Of a DNA stretch of 64,000 bases, positions 46,740 through 58,416 are shown one piece after another. Each line of letters begins with the position of its first letter. The stretch's first letter is position 1. The stretch comes from Lunularia cruciata (Eukaryota; Streptophyta; Marchantiopsida; Lunulariales; Lunulariaceae), in NCBI GenBank assembly GCA_948567375.1, contig OX419761.1, forward strand, positions 34,040,501 through 34,104,500, read 5' to 3'. Both the position numbers and the translations under genes were made by a program. The notes below the pieces were generated by a model. That model saw only the letters and a list, made by a program, of their open reading frames with translations. It had not been told where the DNA came from and made no database searches.

Positions 46740-47417
46740 CTTGTGGTGTGGCTAATACTTGTGGTGCAACCTTTACCACCAAAGTATCAGAAGTTCCACC
46801 ATACTTGTAACCTTGAGGAGGATGCACAACCTCCTTCACCACCAAATCATTCTCATTCCCTTCCAAACTCTCCTCCATACAAATTGCAATCTTGATAGCT
46901 TCAACCTTGGAAGAAGGTTTCTCATATCTCACCTTGCTTCTAATTTGTGGTCTCAATCCTCCCACAAAATTCTTGTTGGCATAGGGGCCATGCCAACACA
47001 TGCCCCTATGCCAATCATAGTAGTCTCCACATCATCCCTACCTTTCCTCAACACTATGCAAAATCTGGACTCTAACTTCTCCACTCTTTTCACATAGACT
47101 CTAACTTTCTCTCCATCTCCTTGTTTGAGAAAGGTAACCTCACTCATCAATCTCTCATAACTCTCATCTGGAAGAAAGTTGTCAATGAGTGTTGAAGTCA
47201 AACTCTCCCAAGACTCTTCTTCCCCATCTCTCATCTCTCTTTTTTGGTATTTTGACTCATACCATGTAAGTGTTGCATCCTCAAAGAAATCTGGTAATAA
47301 TGAGATCCACTCATTCTTCCTCCTCTCATTGTTTCCTATGCAAGCTCTCTTGAAATCTCTCAAAAAGGCCTCCACATCTTCTCTATCCTTGGTATAGAAA
47401 ACCAGAAGTTTCCACAT
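46740..47417 (-). pseudogene. Element B: gag remnant
   Basis: The frame 46953-47417 reads the retrotransposon gag core: FLRDFKRACIG, ATLTWYESKY, ESLTSTLIDNFLPDE and VRVYVKRVEKLESRF. A shifted frame (46624-47001) adds the following part (FVGGLRPQIRSKVR, VEAIKIA). A further upstream frame (47640-47903) may be the N-terminal region. No zinc knuckle survives. Confidence 0.8.
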
Positions 47418-47903
47418 CTTAACCCATCACTATCTTTCTTTTCTCTCAATTTTTGTTTCTCTCATTCTATAACTAATAAAGTATATACATGACTAACACC
47501 ATCTGAGAATAATCCACCCTAGGGAATAGAAAAGGTTCAGGTTGCTCCAAGATTTCTATAGCAGTATCAAATCCTGGAGTGCATATTAATTGAACTCTCA
47601 TAGATAGTTTATCCATAAGTTGAAAGATTATCTCCATCACTAATCTTGAGAACTAGCTGATGAAGGTGGTAGTATTTCTATAGGTGTACTAAGACTCTCC
47701 CCAATATCCTTCACCAAAGTCTCCAAAAGTGCTTTTACTCCACTACACTCATGTCCTTTTGGAAGTCCTTCCACTCCACAAACCTCCCACAACTCCTTGG
47801 TCTTAGATCTTCTCCCTCCCAATCTTGGTGAAGAAGGTCCAACATGCAAACCCAAGTCAAGTAAGCCTCTCCTTTCTCTCAATCTCTTGCTCTCAAAAGT
47901 CAA

Positions 47904-48956
47904 TGGACATGAACTTGCCTTATGTCCCTTCTCTCTACATAAAAATCACTTAGACTCACTCTTTCCTCCAAGTGGTATAGGTTTTTGGATCCTCTCAACA
48001 CTCTCTTCAATTTCTATTCTAAACTCTTTTCTCCTCAAATCCACCCTTATAATCACCTTAAACCCTTAGGGAACCTTGCATAGCCTCAATTTCCACCCTT
48101 GGTGACCCTCTATTTTCCCAAGATGAGTCTAAACACTCAAACATGTTTTTTGTTTCTCTCATTCTTCTCATGCATGAAATCTAAACTTTGCAGAATTGAC
48201 CCTTCCTCACAATGTCAGTCAAAGCTCACAATTGGTATGTCACTGTCTTCTGAAATTTTGCACACTTCATCACAACTCCAGGTCGTTCCTTTCTGCAAAA
48301 TTTCAGATCTTTTAATCAAACCATTTGGCCTAAGCACCCTTTTATTCAGCACATATACTTCAGATTTAGTTTGAAAACCACCCCCTTCAATTAAAAAACT
48401 TATTACTCTCTGCTCAGGAATAATATCTGTCTAATTTTTTTTTCTGGCAACAAATAGGATACAATGCATTGAATTTTATTGAAAATTTCATTACAATCCA
48501 CTAAAAATTGAAGAAATGATAGACTCTGTACAATTTTCTAGAGAGCATGCAGTTGTGTGAGCAATTTACCCTATCAACTTTCAAAATTTCTAGCCCAATG
48601 CGCATAATAGCTCTCACAATAATTTCAATTGTGCTAATTGAAAGATAACCCAAGCTATCATGTGTAGAAATTTCAAGTCCAGATCCTAAACTTGAAAATT
48701 TTACCCAGAATCACCTTAATCCCCAAAATCTGCAATCCACCTCACACAATCTCTCCAAATCCTCTCAAGTGTACAAGATGTACAAAATCACCTCAAAGAC
48801 ATCATAATGAACTACATGGTAAACAAATGGGTCCAAATTCTCTAACATAAGTTCAGCCTTTCCTCCCTCAAAGTTCTCTCCAAATGAGCTCTCATAGCCT
48901 CCTTCTGTCTAATATAGAATTGTACGCGGAACATTATCTTGCCATCTAGAGAGATC
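47904..48956 (-). other. Element B leader region
   Basis: About 1 kb between the 5' LTR and gag. No domain seen. By position it is the untranslated leader, with decayed sequence. Confidence 0.5.
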
Positions 48957-48974
48957 CCGACAATGGAACCAAAA
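48957..48974 (-). other. Degenerate PBS of element B (tRNA-Asp-like)
   Basis: On the minus strand TGGTTCCATTGTCGGGAT follows the 5' LTR. It differs from the tRNA-Asp complement used by Athila/Tat-type elements at a few positions, mainly GC-to-AT changes. The assignment rests on that resemblance. Confidence 0.6.
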
Positions 48975-48975
48975 A

Positions 48976-49670
48976 TGTGAGCCAACCTGTCCCTCACTCA
49001 AGATGAACCTCTGATGGCTATTATGGTAACGCACCATGGACTAAGAAAGCAAGGAACCCCAACTCCCTCATACTCCTCCAAGGCTAACACTCCAAGATTC
49101 AAGACATTGCTCACTAGAGAACTCAATAAAAGAGAGATGGTTGCAAATGAAAGGATGATGAGTACCTCCTCACCCCTAGTTTATATACTTGTGATATATT
49201 TGTGCACCAAAGTTACTAATTATTGGAGTAACTCAAGTTACTAAGCTAAAAGTCAAGTAAAGTCAAAAAAGATAAAGGAATATCTATCCACATGGGCATA
49301 TTCCACTAAGCATGAGATCTTATCTTGAACCAACTACTAAGTCAAGGATTCCTTCACATGGGCTATCCTTGGACTATAAATTAAAGAATCCAAAGCAAAA
49401 AGGCTTGCGGGCCCAAGAGTTCTCAACTCGTTCCTCAAAGCCAAACACGTAGGAATAATATCAAGTCAACACACTAGAATCCAAAATAGTGTGCTCATCT
49501 TTTCCACTTCCTCTAAAGTAAGGTCCAGTCTATCTTATATATAACTTTCTTTAGCTAATCATGACTAATGTAGAACCATCCTTTATCTCTATATAAATAA
49601 TATCTCTCAAGTACTTATAATACTAAGCTAAATATCACAATACAACCCACATGCACAAATGGGTGTTACA
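48976..49670 (-). repeat. 5' LTR of element B
   Basis: A 695-bp LTR; on the minus strand it starts TGTAACACCCATTTGTG and ends GGCTCACA. The same sequence occurs as a solo LTR at 52991-53669. Confidence 0.92.
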
Positions 49671-51829
49671 ATCCCCGCTCAATGCAACACTTAGTTAAAT
49701 TAAGGCCAAAGCCGCTCCTTGGCACTAGACTGTGCTCGTAGGTGCTTGCTTTAAATAGGTGGCACTTGTCCTGGCTTGTTGGTGCTTGTCAACACGCGTA
49801 GACGCTCATTGGCACTGAGTGATGCCCGTATGGGGTTAAATGTGGTGGCTTGTGATGTAGGTGGCACACATAAGTGCCAAGTGATGTCCCGTTTGATGCA
49901 CAAAGCACAATTGAGTATATAGCACATGAAAATATGAGAGTTAAAAAGAATTATGAGAATTTCACGAGTGCAAAATAAAATATATATGAGTATAAAAGAT
50001 AAATGTATACATGGGGATAAATGAACAAAAGATATATATAAATAGGGAGCCAATAAAACCTAAATATGTGACTGTGGTAGAGGAGGAGGTGAAGAAGAAG
50101 AGGGAGATGCACCATGGTATCTAAGTGCTACTATTGTGTCCTCAAGTCTACGATGGTATACATGATGTGGAATCCTAAATGGACTCAATGACCACCATAG
50201 GAGCCACTCACTCTCATCTAAGTCTTGGTGCCTGATACTGCTAGCAAGAAGAGAATATGGGTCACTACTATAAGAACTCAGTCTACCTCATGTCCACTCT
50301 TCTTTTGCCTAACTAACAACATGCCTATCGTCATGGACAAATCTGTCCAAAGCACTCATCAAAGGGTCAAATGACCAAGTGTATGATGTACTCTATAAGT
50401 ACAGAAGTGGGTAGTGTGGATAGCACCATGTGGATGGTTCCTATAATAAGAGAGTGCATAACTATCTTTGATCAAAAGATCACAAATAGGTAAACCTAAT
50501 GAAGTAAGATGCTCATATGATCTAACTCTAAGTCATTTGAACTCAAAATCTTGTTGGATATTCTGCAAAACACAAATAGGCCATGAGGCAAGACTCAGTG
50601 TGAACTCCCTCCGGGAGTTTGGACCACTGCCACATGCTCCGGAGCAACCACTCCACTCCATATGGAGTAAGATCTATCTAAAGATAACCTCAAAGCGTAG
50701 CAGAGAGAACTAGATGAAATGGCTAACACCAAGATGGGCTACCAATCCTACATGCCCGGCTTGTGTGTGAGGGCACCAACCATGCCTAGTAGTCTTGCTC
50801 TCCCATGCACGGAAATTGATAGCACCACAAATCCATAATAATGCCAAACAAGTAACATCCACAATAATAATCTTCTTTCGTAAGAAGCCTAGGAAGAGGA
50901 TACATGGAATATACTCTCTTGATAGACAAATCCTCTCTCTAACTCAGTTTGAGTGCCTTCAGTCTCCACACTATGAGATAACACATGGGTGGCATCAGTC
51001 TGGGTTTGCATCTCATGACGAGTATGGGTTTGGCAAGCAATACTACGTAGTCTTGGTCCAAGATAAGCCACACTAGTCCTCATTTGAGCGAGACGACTCT
51101 CACTCTCCTCTACCTGAACATGTGCACTCTCGCACCTCTCTATAGCATGTGCTAACTCTTGTGCCTGATTCTGTAATTGGACCCTTTAACCCACTGCCAT
51201 GGCAGCGGCACCTAGTATGTCCAAGTCCAAGTTAGCTAATCTATGCTCTCTCTCCATCTCAGAAGTAATATGATGCCTCTCCTCCTTTGCAGCAAGTAAA
51301 TCCTCTCACTCATAAAGGAGTCTCTCTTGCTCTAGTAGTAATCTCTCTCTCTTTCTCTCTCCTCTACACTCTCTAATCTACTCTTGCGCTCAAGCAATAA
51401 TCTCTCTCTCTCTCTCCTCTACACTCTCCAATCTACTCTCATGCTCTAGGAGATTTCTCTCTATACTCTCAGCCACTCAAACACAATCATCTAAAATACA
51501 ACTAATGTCAATTGAACAAGAAGGAGGTGAAGGTACTCTGAAATGCATGGGGTCACCAACCCCCTCCACAGACGGAGAAAGTGGTGAAGGAGAAGAAGAG
51601 GGAAAAGGATTTATCTCAACAAAGGGTAAGGGCTATGTCTCAGCACAAATCTGTTGAACACCTGTTCACAAGTGGTACATTTAGTTATTCATCAAGTACA
51701 AATTCATATTAGAATTAAAAAAATACACCAAGTTCACAAGTTCATCAATTAAAGCTTCTTTAATCAACTCATTTATTAAATCCGGTAATGGTATATACAA
51801 AAGAACTTTGTATGTTTCCAAATATACAA

Positions 51830-51881
<52 letters not shown>

Positions 51882-52461
51882 TGACAAACTCAAACCTAAT
51901 CAATCACTCACCATCCTCGTCCTCTTCCTCATCCTCCCCATCATCAGTAGTCTTGACCTCATCCAAGCTATTTGCATACTCAAGATCATCACCATGCTCT
52001 CCCTCATGTATAATCTCCTCCTCTCCATCACTCAGGTATATCACGTCCTCCTTTGGAATGAAACCTCTCTCCACAAAGAGATGAGTGAGTATTTGCTCAA
52101 GGAAGGTGACTACAAACCTACGACCCAATTGGCTTTGCAAACTCCCCACCTCTACAATGATAGCTCTAAATGCTAACTCTCCCCAATCATAATCCTCCAC
52201 ACCAAATCTCCTAAACGTGGTCTTGGTGTTGAGTACCAAATGACCATGTACAACCCACCTGATAATGGGTGCAACAAGTGCACCCATCAATAGGAAGAAA
52301 AGTCTAAATGCAAGATACATACTTTGCCTTGCAAGATATCTTTTTGCAACCATGTCCCTTTGTGGAAACCAGTCTGAAACAGTTGTGTAAGGAACTGTCG
52401 TCTGTCTTGGTGTTCTCTCCCTTGGCATGGCAAGTACATCTCTAACTATATTTGTGGTCAA
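49671..52461 (-). pseudogene. Decayed minus-strand region with acidic-tail and coiled-coil frames
   Basis: The clearest frame is 51904-52461 (185 codons). It holds a basic N-terminus, a hydrophobic segment (FRLFFLLMGALVAPIIRW), then FGVEDYDWGELAFRA and a long Asp/Glu tail. Further along the minus strand, 51500-50890, broken coding sequence is coiled-coil rich (QVEESESRLAQMR) and Gln/Thr rich. 50800-50600 reads HGRARLLGMVGALTHKPGM in a decayed frame. These could be parts of one protein with an intron carrying the (AAT)n run. I recognise no family. It lies between element B and its solo LTR and may itself be transposon cargo. Confidence 0.4.
51834..51880. repeat. (AAT)n microsatellite
   Basis: About 15 AAT units. 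Predicted poly-Asn and poly-Tyr frames over it are artefacts. Confidence 0.97.
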
Positions 52462-52584
52462 TTGAAACTATCTCCCTCTTACCAAACCTGTGCAAGAGAC
52501 CTTGTCCCACAAACTCACAAACTCCATACATGGAAGGGCCTACAAAACCCACCGAGAAAATTGACTTAGACCTCAATCACATAG

Positions 52585-52926
52585 ATGACTCAAGACATTG
52601 AGTGCTACTCGCTGCCGCCCCTGGACAGGAAAAAAGCAGCAAATGCTGCTAGGGGCCACTTGTCACCGCCATGGGGTGCCGCTTGGGGATGCCCAATGGC
52701 ATGCATGGACAGTTCCCCCTCGCGGGCCACCATTCGGGGATGCACAAAGGCGCATTGGGATAGTCCCACCATGCGGGGCACCGGGAGGTCACTCGATGCC
52801 TTGCATTGGTGCTCAGCGACATGGGCGAAGGCATAATAGCGTTGGAAGCCGCTGCAAGACAGTGGTTTTTGAGAAGGACCGCTAGATTCCACTAGGTGAT
52901 GCTTGGAGTTGCTGGAAGGTGCTCAT
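52585..52926. other. GC-rich, GGGATGC-repetitive stretch
   Basis: Unlike the AT-rich flanks, this 340 bp is GC-rich with repeated GGGATGC/GCCAC-type words. Open frames occur on both strands and none shows a domain. I treat it as low-complexity DNA. Confidence 0.4.
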
Positions 52927-52951
52927 AGGGTTTAGGGTTTAGGGTTTAGGG
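52927..52951. repeat. Interstitial telomere-type repeat (TTTAGGG)3
   Basis: AGGGTTTAGGGTTTAGGG and one more unit, the plant telomere motif, just upstream of a solo LTR. Confidence 0.9.
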
Positions 52952-52990
52952 TCGGATGGTGCTAGGGGATGCTATGGGATGCTGTGGGAC

Positions 52991-53669
52991 TGTAACACCC
53001 ATTTGTGCATGTGTGTGGTATTGTGATATTTAGCTTGGTATTACAAGTACTTAAGAGATATTATTTATATAGAGATAAAGGATGGTTCTATATTAGTCAT
53101 GGTTAGCTAAAGTTAGTCATAGCTAAGATAGATGGGACCTTACTTTAGAGGCAGTAGAAAAGATGAGCACCACTATTTTGGATTTTAGTGTGTTGACTTG
53201 GTATTATTCCTAGGTGTTTGGCTTTGGGGAAAGAGTTGAGAACTCTTGGGCCCGCAAGCCTTTTTGTTTTGGATTCTTCTTTAGTCCAAGGATAGCCCAT
53301 GTGAAGGAATCCTTGCTTTAGTGGTTGGGTCAAGATAAGGGGAATATGCCCATGTGAATGGATATTCCTTTCTACTTTTTGACTTTACTTGACTTTTAGT
53401 CTAGTAATTTGAGTTACTACGGTAATTAGTAACTTTGGTACGTAACTATTTCACAAGTATATAAACAAGGGGTGAGGAGGTACTCATCATCCTTTCATTT
53501 GCAACTATCTCTCTCTCATTGAGTTCTCTAGTGAGCAATGTCTTGAGTCTTGAAGTGTTAGCCTTGGAGGAGTATGATGGAGTTGGGGTTCCTTGCCTTC
53601 TTAGTCCATGGTGCGCTACCATAATAGCCATCAGAGGTTCATCCTGAGTGAGAGACAGGCCGGCTCACA
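52991..53669 (+). repeat. Solo LTR of element B family
   Basis: TGTAACACCCATTTGTG to GGCTCACA, 679 bp, matching 48976-49670 in inverse orientation. GGAC occurs on both sides (52987-52990 and 53670-53673); this is 4 bp, one less than the usual Ty3 duplication, so the fifth base may have mutated. There is no internal sequence. Confidence 0.88.
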
Positions 53670-54944
53670 GGACAGGGCTGGGAGGTGCTGATAATTTTGA
53701 GGCCAAACATGCATAAATCACAATTGTAAGTTGTTAGAAAGTGTGAAAGTAGAGAGAAATGAAGAGAAAATAATTAAGAAAGTTTGAATAATACCTCTGG
53801 ACGTGGGTCGTGAAGTCCAAGTGTAATTTTGAGTCTGATTACGTCTAGATCTACCTCCTAAATTCACGAGATAGTAATTCAAATCTGATGTTTATCTCGT
53901 TTGTCCAGTTTGTCCAGCCAGCACCACTTGATGAAATTTGCTGGGTGTTGAATGGTATGAAAATCTATAAGCCAATCTCCTTCCTAAGTATTTCTCATGT
54001 CAGGCACGTGAATTATCTTTTCATATCCCCAAATTTTTGCCATGGTTCAAATTCAGTCTGCTCTTCTTGGAAAATCTCTCTTCTTTATCTATCGAATGCT
54101 CTCCTTCTCTCATGCTCTTTCTCTTGAATCTCAAATGCTCTCTTCCTCTCAAATTCTGATTTTTTCTCTTCCTCTAAAATTTCCAACTCTCTCCTTCAAC
54201 AGCAAGTTTTCCTGCCTCCTTCAAGTTTGCAAGCCTCCTCGAGTTTGCATCTTTTGAGTTTGCACGCTTCAAACACACCCCACGCAAAAAAATAACTCCT
54301 TCCCACACCAGCAGCAAAATGACTCCCAAACACCCCACACCCCCACACTCATGAAATGACACACTCACAAAATGACTTCTGTTCAAATCTAAAGTTTTAT
54401 ATAGCTCCACATAGGAGAGAAAGTTTGAATATCCAAAAGGAAAAAACTGAAATCTTGAGCGGCAACATGCTGCACTCTATGTTGCTAACAGGCGCACCCA
54501 AGCGTTACAATTATTGCACAATGCCTACTAGCACCTACCAATGCCATCGTGTGACGTCTACCAGTGCCACTTGGCACCATTGGGTGCAATAATATTTTTA
54601 GTAGGAGTGTGGTCCCCAACATCTTCCAGCGTTGGCAAGCGCCATTGCGTGGCACCTTATGGGCAGCAATTGGCACAAAGAAATTTGTTTTCTCAAGTTA
54701 GAGGGCGCTCTTAATGTGTACCAACGCAATCACACTACATTTACCGGCGTCATGGCGCCACTTGAAGTTTTTACAACAACATATAGCTACTTTGAAGTGT
54801 AAACTTGCCCAACACCACACCACACCACACCACACCGTGTAAGTGTTAGCTTGGGCACTACAAATGTTCAGATTAAGCTCTTGAGAATTCTTTTGGCATA
54901 ATTCAAATTCTTATTCCAATATTACATAAAGATACATTCATGGT
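53670..54944. other. Unclassified stretch with short tandem repeat
   Basis: No domain recognised. Contains CT-rich runs (54050-54250) and an (ACACC)n run of 26 bp at 54811-54836. Its right end adjoins the Harbinger pseudogene and may include that element's 3' part, but no terminal repeat was found. Confidence 0.4.
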
Positions 54945-56404
54945 CTAAGTTAGAGACTCATGGTCTAAGTTACAAGAATATGGGATATGAGATGAAGAAT
55001 TGAAAAATAAATAATTTATTATATGGAAACTCACTCGATCAAGTATATCATCATTTTGATAATCAAGGCAATGTTGCATCACCCTTGATCTACTTTCTTC
55101 TCTACCAAGTTCTATACCATGAAAAGACATTTCTGAATCTATTTTTATTTCCTCTATAAATCTGCCATCGTCATCTAACCAAAGGTCTGACCTATTGATT
55201 AAAAAATTATGTAAAATAATACACACGAACATCCACTTTAAAAAATAAGCATTTCTGCTATTGTCTTTGAGTTGCACTCTTAACTCACAAAGAGAATGCC
55301 ATCTAGCTTTCAATACTCCTATACAATCTTAATTTATCACTCTTGCCTTTGCCAAATATTTATTAAACTCTTGCTTGTCCTCTGATAGGGCTTGCTTGAA
55401 AGCATGGACTAGGTGATGCATGGGTACATAGCCCGGATCACCTAAAAGGTAATCTTTTGCCTCAAAAGTGTTACAACTCCCTCTCTGGTTCAAATCATTC
55501 CATAGTGATGATTTCTTCAAACAAGTCATGTCATGACATGATCCTTGCATTCCTGCAAATAAACAAATCAACTTATACTTTTAGTAAACCATACAAAGAG
55601 GATAACCAATGCATTGAAAAAATACCTAAAAAAACAACACATACGTACATGTGGAAAAATCTATAATTCTCATTTTATCATCATAAATCACTTGGCCATT
55701 TATAGAATATGAACCCTTGTGGCTGAAATATATTTCCCTGTCCACTATTGGTAGAGCTGCAAGAGGAAACAATGTTTCATCTACCAAACCCCAACACAAC
55801 CAGGAAAACCTTGTGTGCAAAAACATTAGATTAGATTATCCTCCTCCTCTTCTTGAGCTTGAGCCAAGCAACTTGACTCCTTATCACATCTAATATAGAT
55901 GTCATAACTCTGTCAATAAAAGCAATTGTTGAACCAACACTAATGCCCCAAATATTTAAACCCCGTGCAACACAAGCTCCATTGCTATGCTACCCAAATC
56001 TATCCCAAGCCTAGGGCAACTTGGATCCACACGGGTGTTTGCTCTCTTTGGTACCTTTTCTCAAAAATTGTGTGAGTCTTAATCAAATCCACTAATATTG
56101 AAAAAGAATTGACATCCATTCTAGTAAGTTTGCAAAAGGTCTTAGGATCTAGATTTCTAAAATACTCCATCACAAACTCTCTACTATGAGGGTAAGTAAC
56201 ACGAGGTTCCAAGTATTGATGAGTATGTGCATACTCCCACCCACTAATAAAAAATTCTAGCATATGTATATCTCCTCCTAATTCTTCATCTTCATCTTCA
56301 TCTTCTAATCCTTGTAGCAATATCTCTAAATCTAACAAAGTCATCCATTGAATACATTTTCTAATATTTCTAGTTAGTTGTACACAAGTGCTCCCTTTCA
56401 ACAT
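54945..56404 (-). pseudogene. PIF/Harbinger transposase pseudogene (DDE_Tnp_4 type)
   Basis: Minus strand. 56000-56404 gives the helical N-terminal part (RMDVNSFSILVDLI). 55626-55826 gives the first catalytic block, VDETLFPLA, then YFSHKGSYSINGQVIYDD. A short intron (about 55572-55650, GT near the first exon end, TTTGCAG at the acceptor) is likely. 55329-55571 gives GSCHDMT with the second Asp, YLLGDPGYV and KARVIN. The third acidic residue is replaced by TAA at 55329-55331; in the family, RVVIE precedes the conserved GILKARW that follows here (GVLKARWHSL). 54945-55313 gives the C-terminal helices (ILHNFLI). Terminal repeats were not found. Frames are broken elsewhere too. Confidence 0.9.
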
Positions 56405-56640
56405 GACTTTACTCTGGATTTTTATTCACCTCCCTCTCGGCATGACTTGACTCTGGATTTTTATTCACCACATATAACTCTCCATCGGGCAAAGTCACAT
56501 CTCTATCCTTTGTGTTTATTCACCTCCCTCTGGGCATGACTTGACTCTGGATTTTTATTCACCACATATAACTCCTCATTGGGCAAAGTCACATCTCTAT
56601 TCTCTGTGTGTAGAGAAAAAAAAAACAACCTTGTAAATTT
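56405..56640. repeat. Tandem duplication, about 115-bp unit
   Basis: GACTTGACTCTGGATTTTTATTCACC...GGGCAAAGTCACATCTCTAT occurs twice in tandem with few differences. It follows the transposase start (on the minus strand, its upstream side). Confidence 0.9.
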
Positions 56641-56870
56641 TGGCAAAGAGGCATCTCTATTCTCTGCGCACATAAGAAAAAAACAACCTCATAAATTTCA
56701 GCAAAGAGGCATCTCTATTCTCTACACACAGAACAAAAAAACAACCCCGTAAATTTAGGCAAAGGGGCATTTCTATTCTTTGCGCATAGAACAAAAAAAA
56801 ACCTCCTAAATTTTGGCAAAGAGGCATCTCTATTCTTTGCACATAGAAAACAAAAAATCTCATAATTTTC
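56640..56870. repeat. Tandem array, about 60-bp unit, four copies
   Basis: Unit centre GCAAAGAGGCATCTCTATTC recurs at about 56643, 56701, 56760 and 56815, each followed by a poly-A run and CCT.TAAATTT. The open minus-strand frame across it is only the translated repeat. Confidence 0.9.
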
Positions 56871-57632
56871 ATTCTATAGCAAGAAAAAAATTTCATGAAT
56901 TTCATTTCATCACTCAAGGGGGAACAAGAGCATACATTTCATAGTCATACCAAGAGACAACTATCATAAATTAAACTTTTTTAATAATGAAATCAAGAAT
57001 TTTGGAGAGTAACCCTTAAAAAAAAATCACTCCTCCTTTTAACCTTCCCAAAAATTTGCACTCAAATCTTCCCACTTTAAACCAATTCACTCCCCCTTCC
57101 AACTCTAGCTTCCAACTCTGGCTATGGGTCTCTCAAATCTTCTTCCACTGTCAATTTTTGCATGCCCTCAAATCTTTCAACTCATAGTCCATCCAATCTT
57201 CCTCAGTGGTCAAAAATCTCATTTCGGGTCATCTTGTGCATAAATCTGTCAACTTTTGATTACCATGGGTGTTCTTGAACATCATGAATGCTCCCTTTGG
57301 TGGCTGTCACTTTCACAATATCCCTAAACAATATACTTTATTAACCCTAATACGCAATCAATGCACTACGAAGTGATAAAGGAATGTTCCTTATCCCTTA
57401 TTTTCTACAAACCACCTCATATGGAGTGTGCTAATAATAAGGAACTTGGTCTGAACTCTATAGCAAGACCTTTTCTACCTCCCATTCACACCCCATACAG
57501 GTTTAGTCAATGCTATGTAACTATCTATATGAAAAGTTATGAAACTTCTATAACTATTTTTCAAACCCCCTAATACCTACACAGTCGATAAAGGCATCTA
57601 GATATCTGACACTGGTAGGTGCTCTATCGTTT

Positions 57633-57811
57633 TGGTTGCATGATCCTTATTGTTCCAAGGATCCATCTTTGAGCGAGATACAAAAGACTGATAATTGTCT
57701 CCTTTTATGCTGAGCATTCTGGTTGCATGATCCTCATTGTTCCAAGGATCCATCTTTGAGAGAGATACAAATACAAAAGAATGATAATTGTCTCCTTTTA
57801 TGCTGAGTGCT
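57633..57811. repeat. Tandem duplication, about 85-bp unit
   Basis: GGTTGCATGATCC.CATTGTTCCAAGGATCCATCTTTGAG...TTGTCTCCTTTTATGCTGAG occurs twice with small differences. It keeps an open minus-strand frame by chance of unit length. Confidence 0.88.
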
Positions 57812-58376
57812 ATTTCTTTCATTTTGACATCCCGACAGAACATGCTTTTTGGTTGTCTTGAGAAAACTGAGAATAATTCTCTCCAGAATAGGCTAGAGCT
57901 TGCAAGGCAATAACCCACACCTTAATTTCACCGACATAGAAAATAGCTTAGGCCTTTCTCCTTGTGGGGAAATTGGGAATTTGTTTTGACATCTATTTGA
58001 TTGTTTGGGGCATTTAAACACCATGAAGACCATGCTAGCTTATATAATTCCTTGAGTCAATTTTGGGTCCATTTTACAACTGCTTCATTTTACACTGGAT
58101 TTTACTGTGCTAGGAAAGGTACTGAATATCCTGACTACCATGGCCATTGGATTTGCGGTCCCAATATAAAAGTTATGGTCTGAAATTATTTTACACTTAT
58201 TGTCTTCTCCTGCAAGCTATATCTAATTTGGAATTCTCTAAATACAACAAAGAAAAGAAAAGGAAAAAAAACAGGAAAGTAATAGATAGTTTCTTGTCAT
58301 GATATTTACATTAACAAAGCAAGTGTGCTCAAACATTGGAATGATAGTCTTAACAGTGAGAGTTATATTAGTGGTT

Positions 58377-58416
58377 GCTCAAAGACTACTTAGCGGCAAC
58401 TAAGTAGTTTTTGAGC
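58377..58416. repeat. 17-bp inverted repeat, 6-nt loop
   Basis: GCTCAAAGACTACTTAG / CGGCAA / CTAAGTAGTTTTTGAGC; one mismatch that would be a G-U pair in RNA. Confidence 0.88.

Larger units (their letters stand above)
46263..49670 (-). mobile_element. Internally deleted LTR retrotransposon (element B)
   Basis: Minus-strand order: 5' LTR 48976-49670, degenerate PBS, leader, gag (46740-47417 and flanking frames), then a direct jump to a 3' LTR lacking its U3 (46263-46730). No protease, RT or integrase is present. One deletion therefore removed everything from late gag to the middle of the 3' LTR. Target duplication is not clear (flanks near 46258 and 49671 are both TCC-containing low-complexity sequence). 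Confidence 0.82.

Noticed and set aside
46263-49675. Clear target duplication for element B
   Set aside because: Flanks share only TCC within low-complexity CTCGTT-type sequence; not convincing.
51681-52084. Frames with poly-Tyr or poly-Asn on opposite strands
   Set aside because: Both are translations of the (AAT)n run.
52598-52892. Overlapping frames on both strands in GC-rich DNA
   Set aside because: Low stop density in GC-rich repetitive sequence; no domain or homologous context.
52927-52951. Chromosome end
   Set aside because: Only three telomere units with ordinary TE sequence on both sides; interstitial.
56657-56917. Repetitive membrane-like protein frame
   Set aside because: The frame only translates the 60-bp tandem array.
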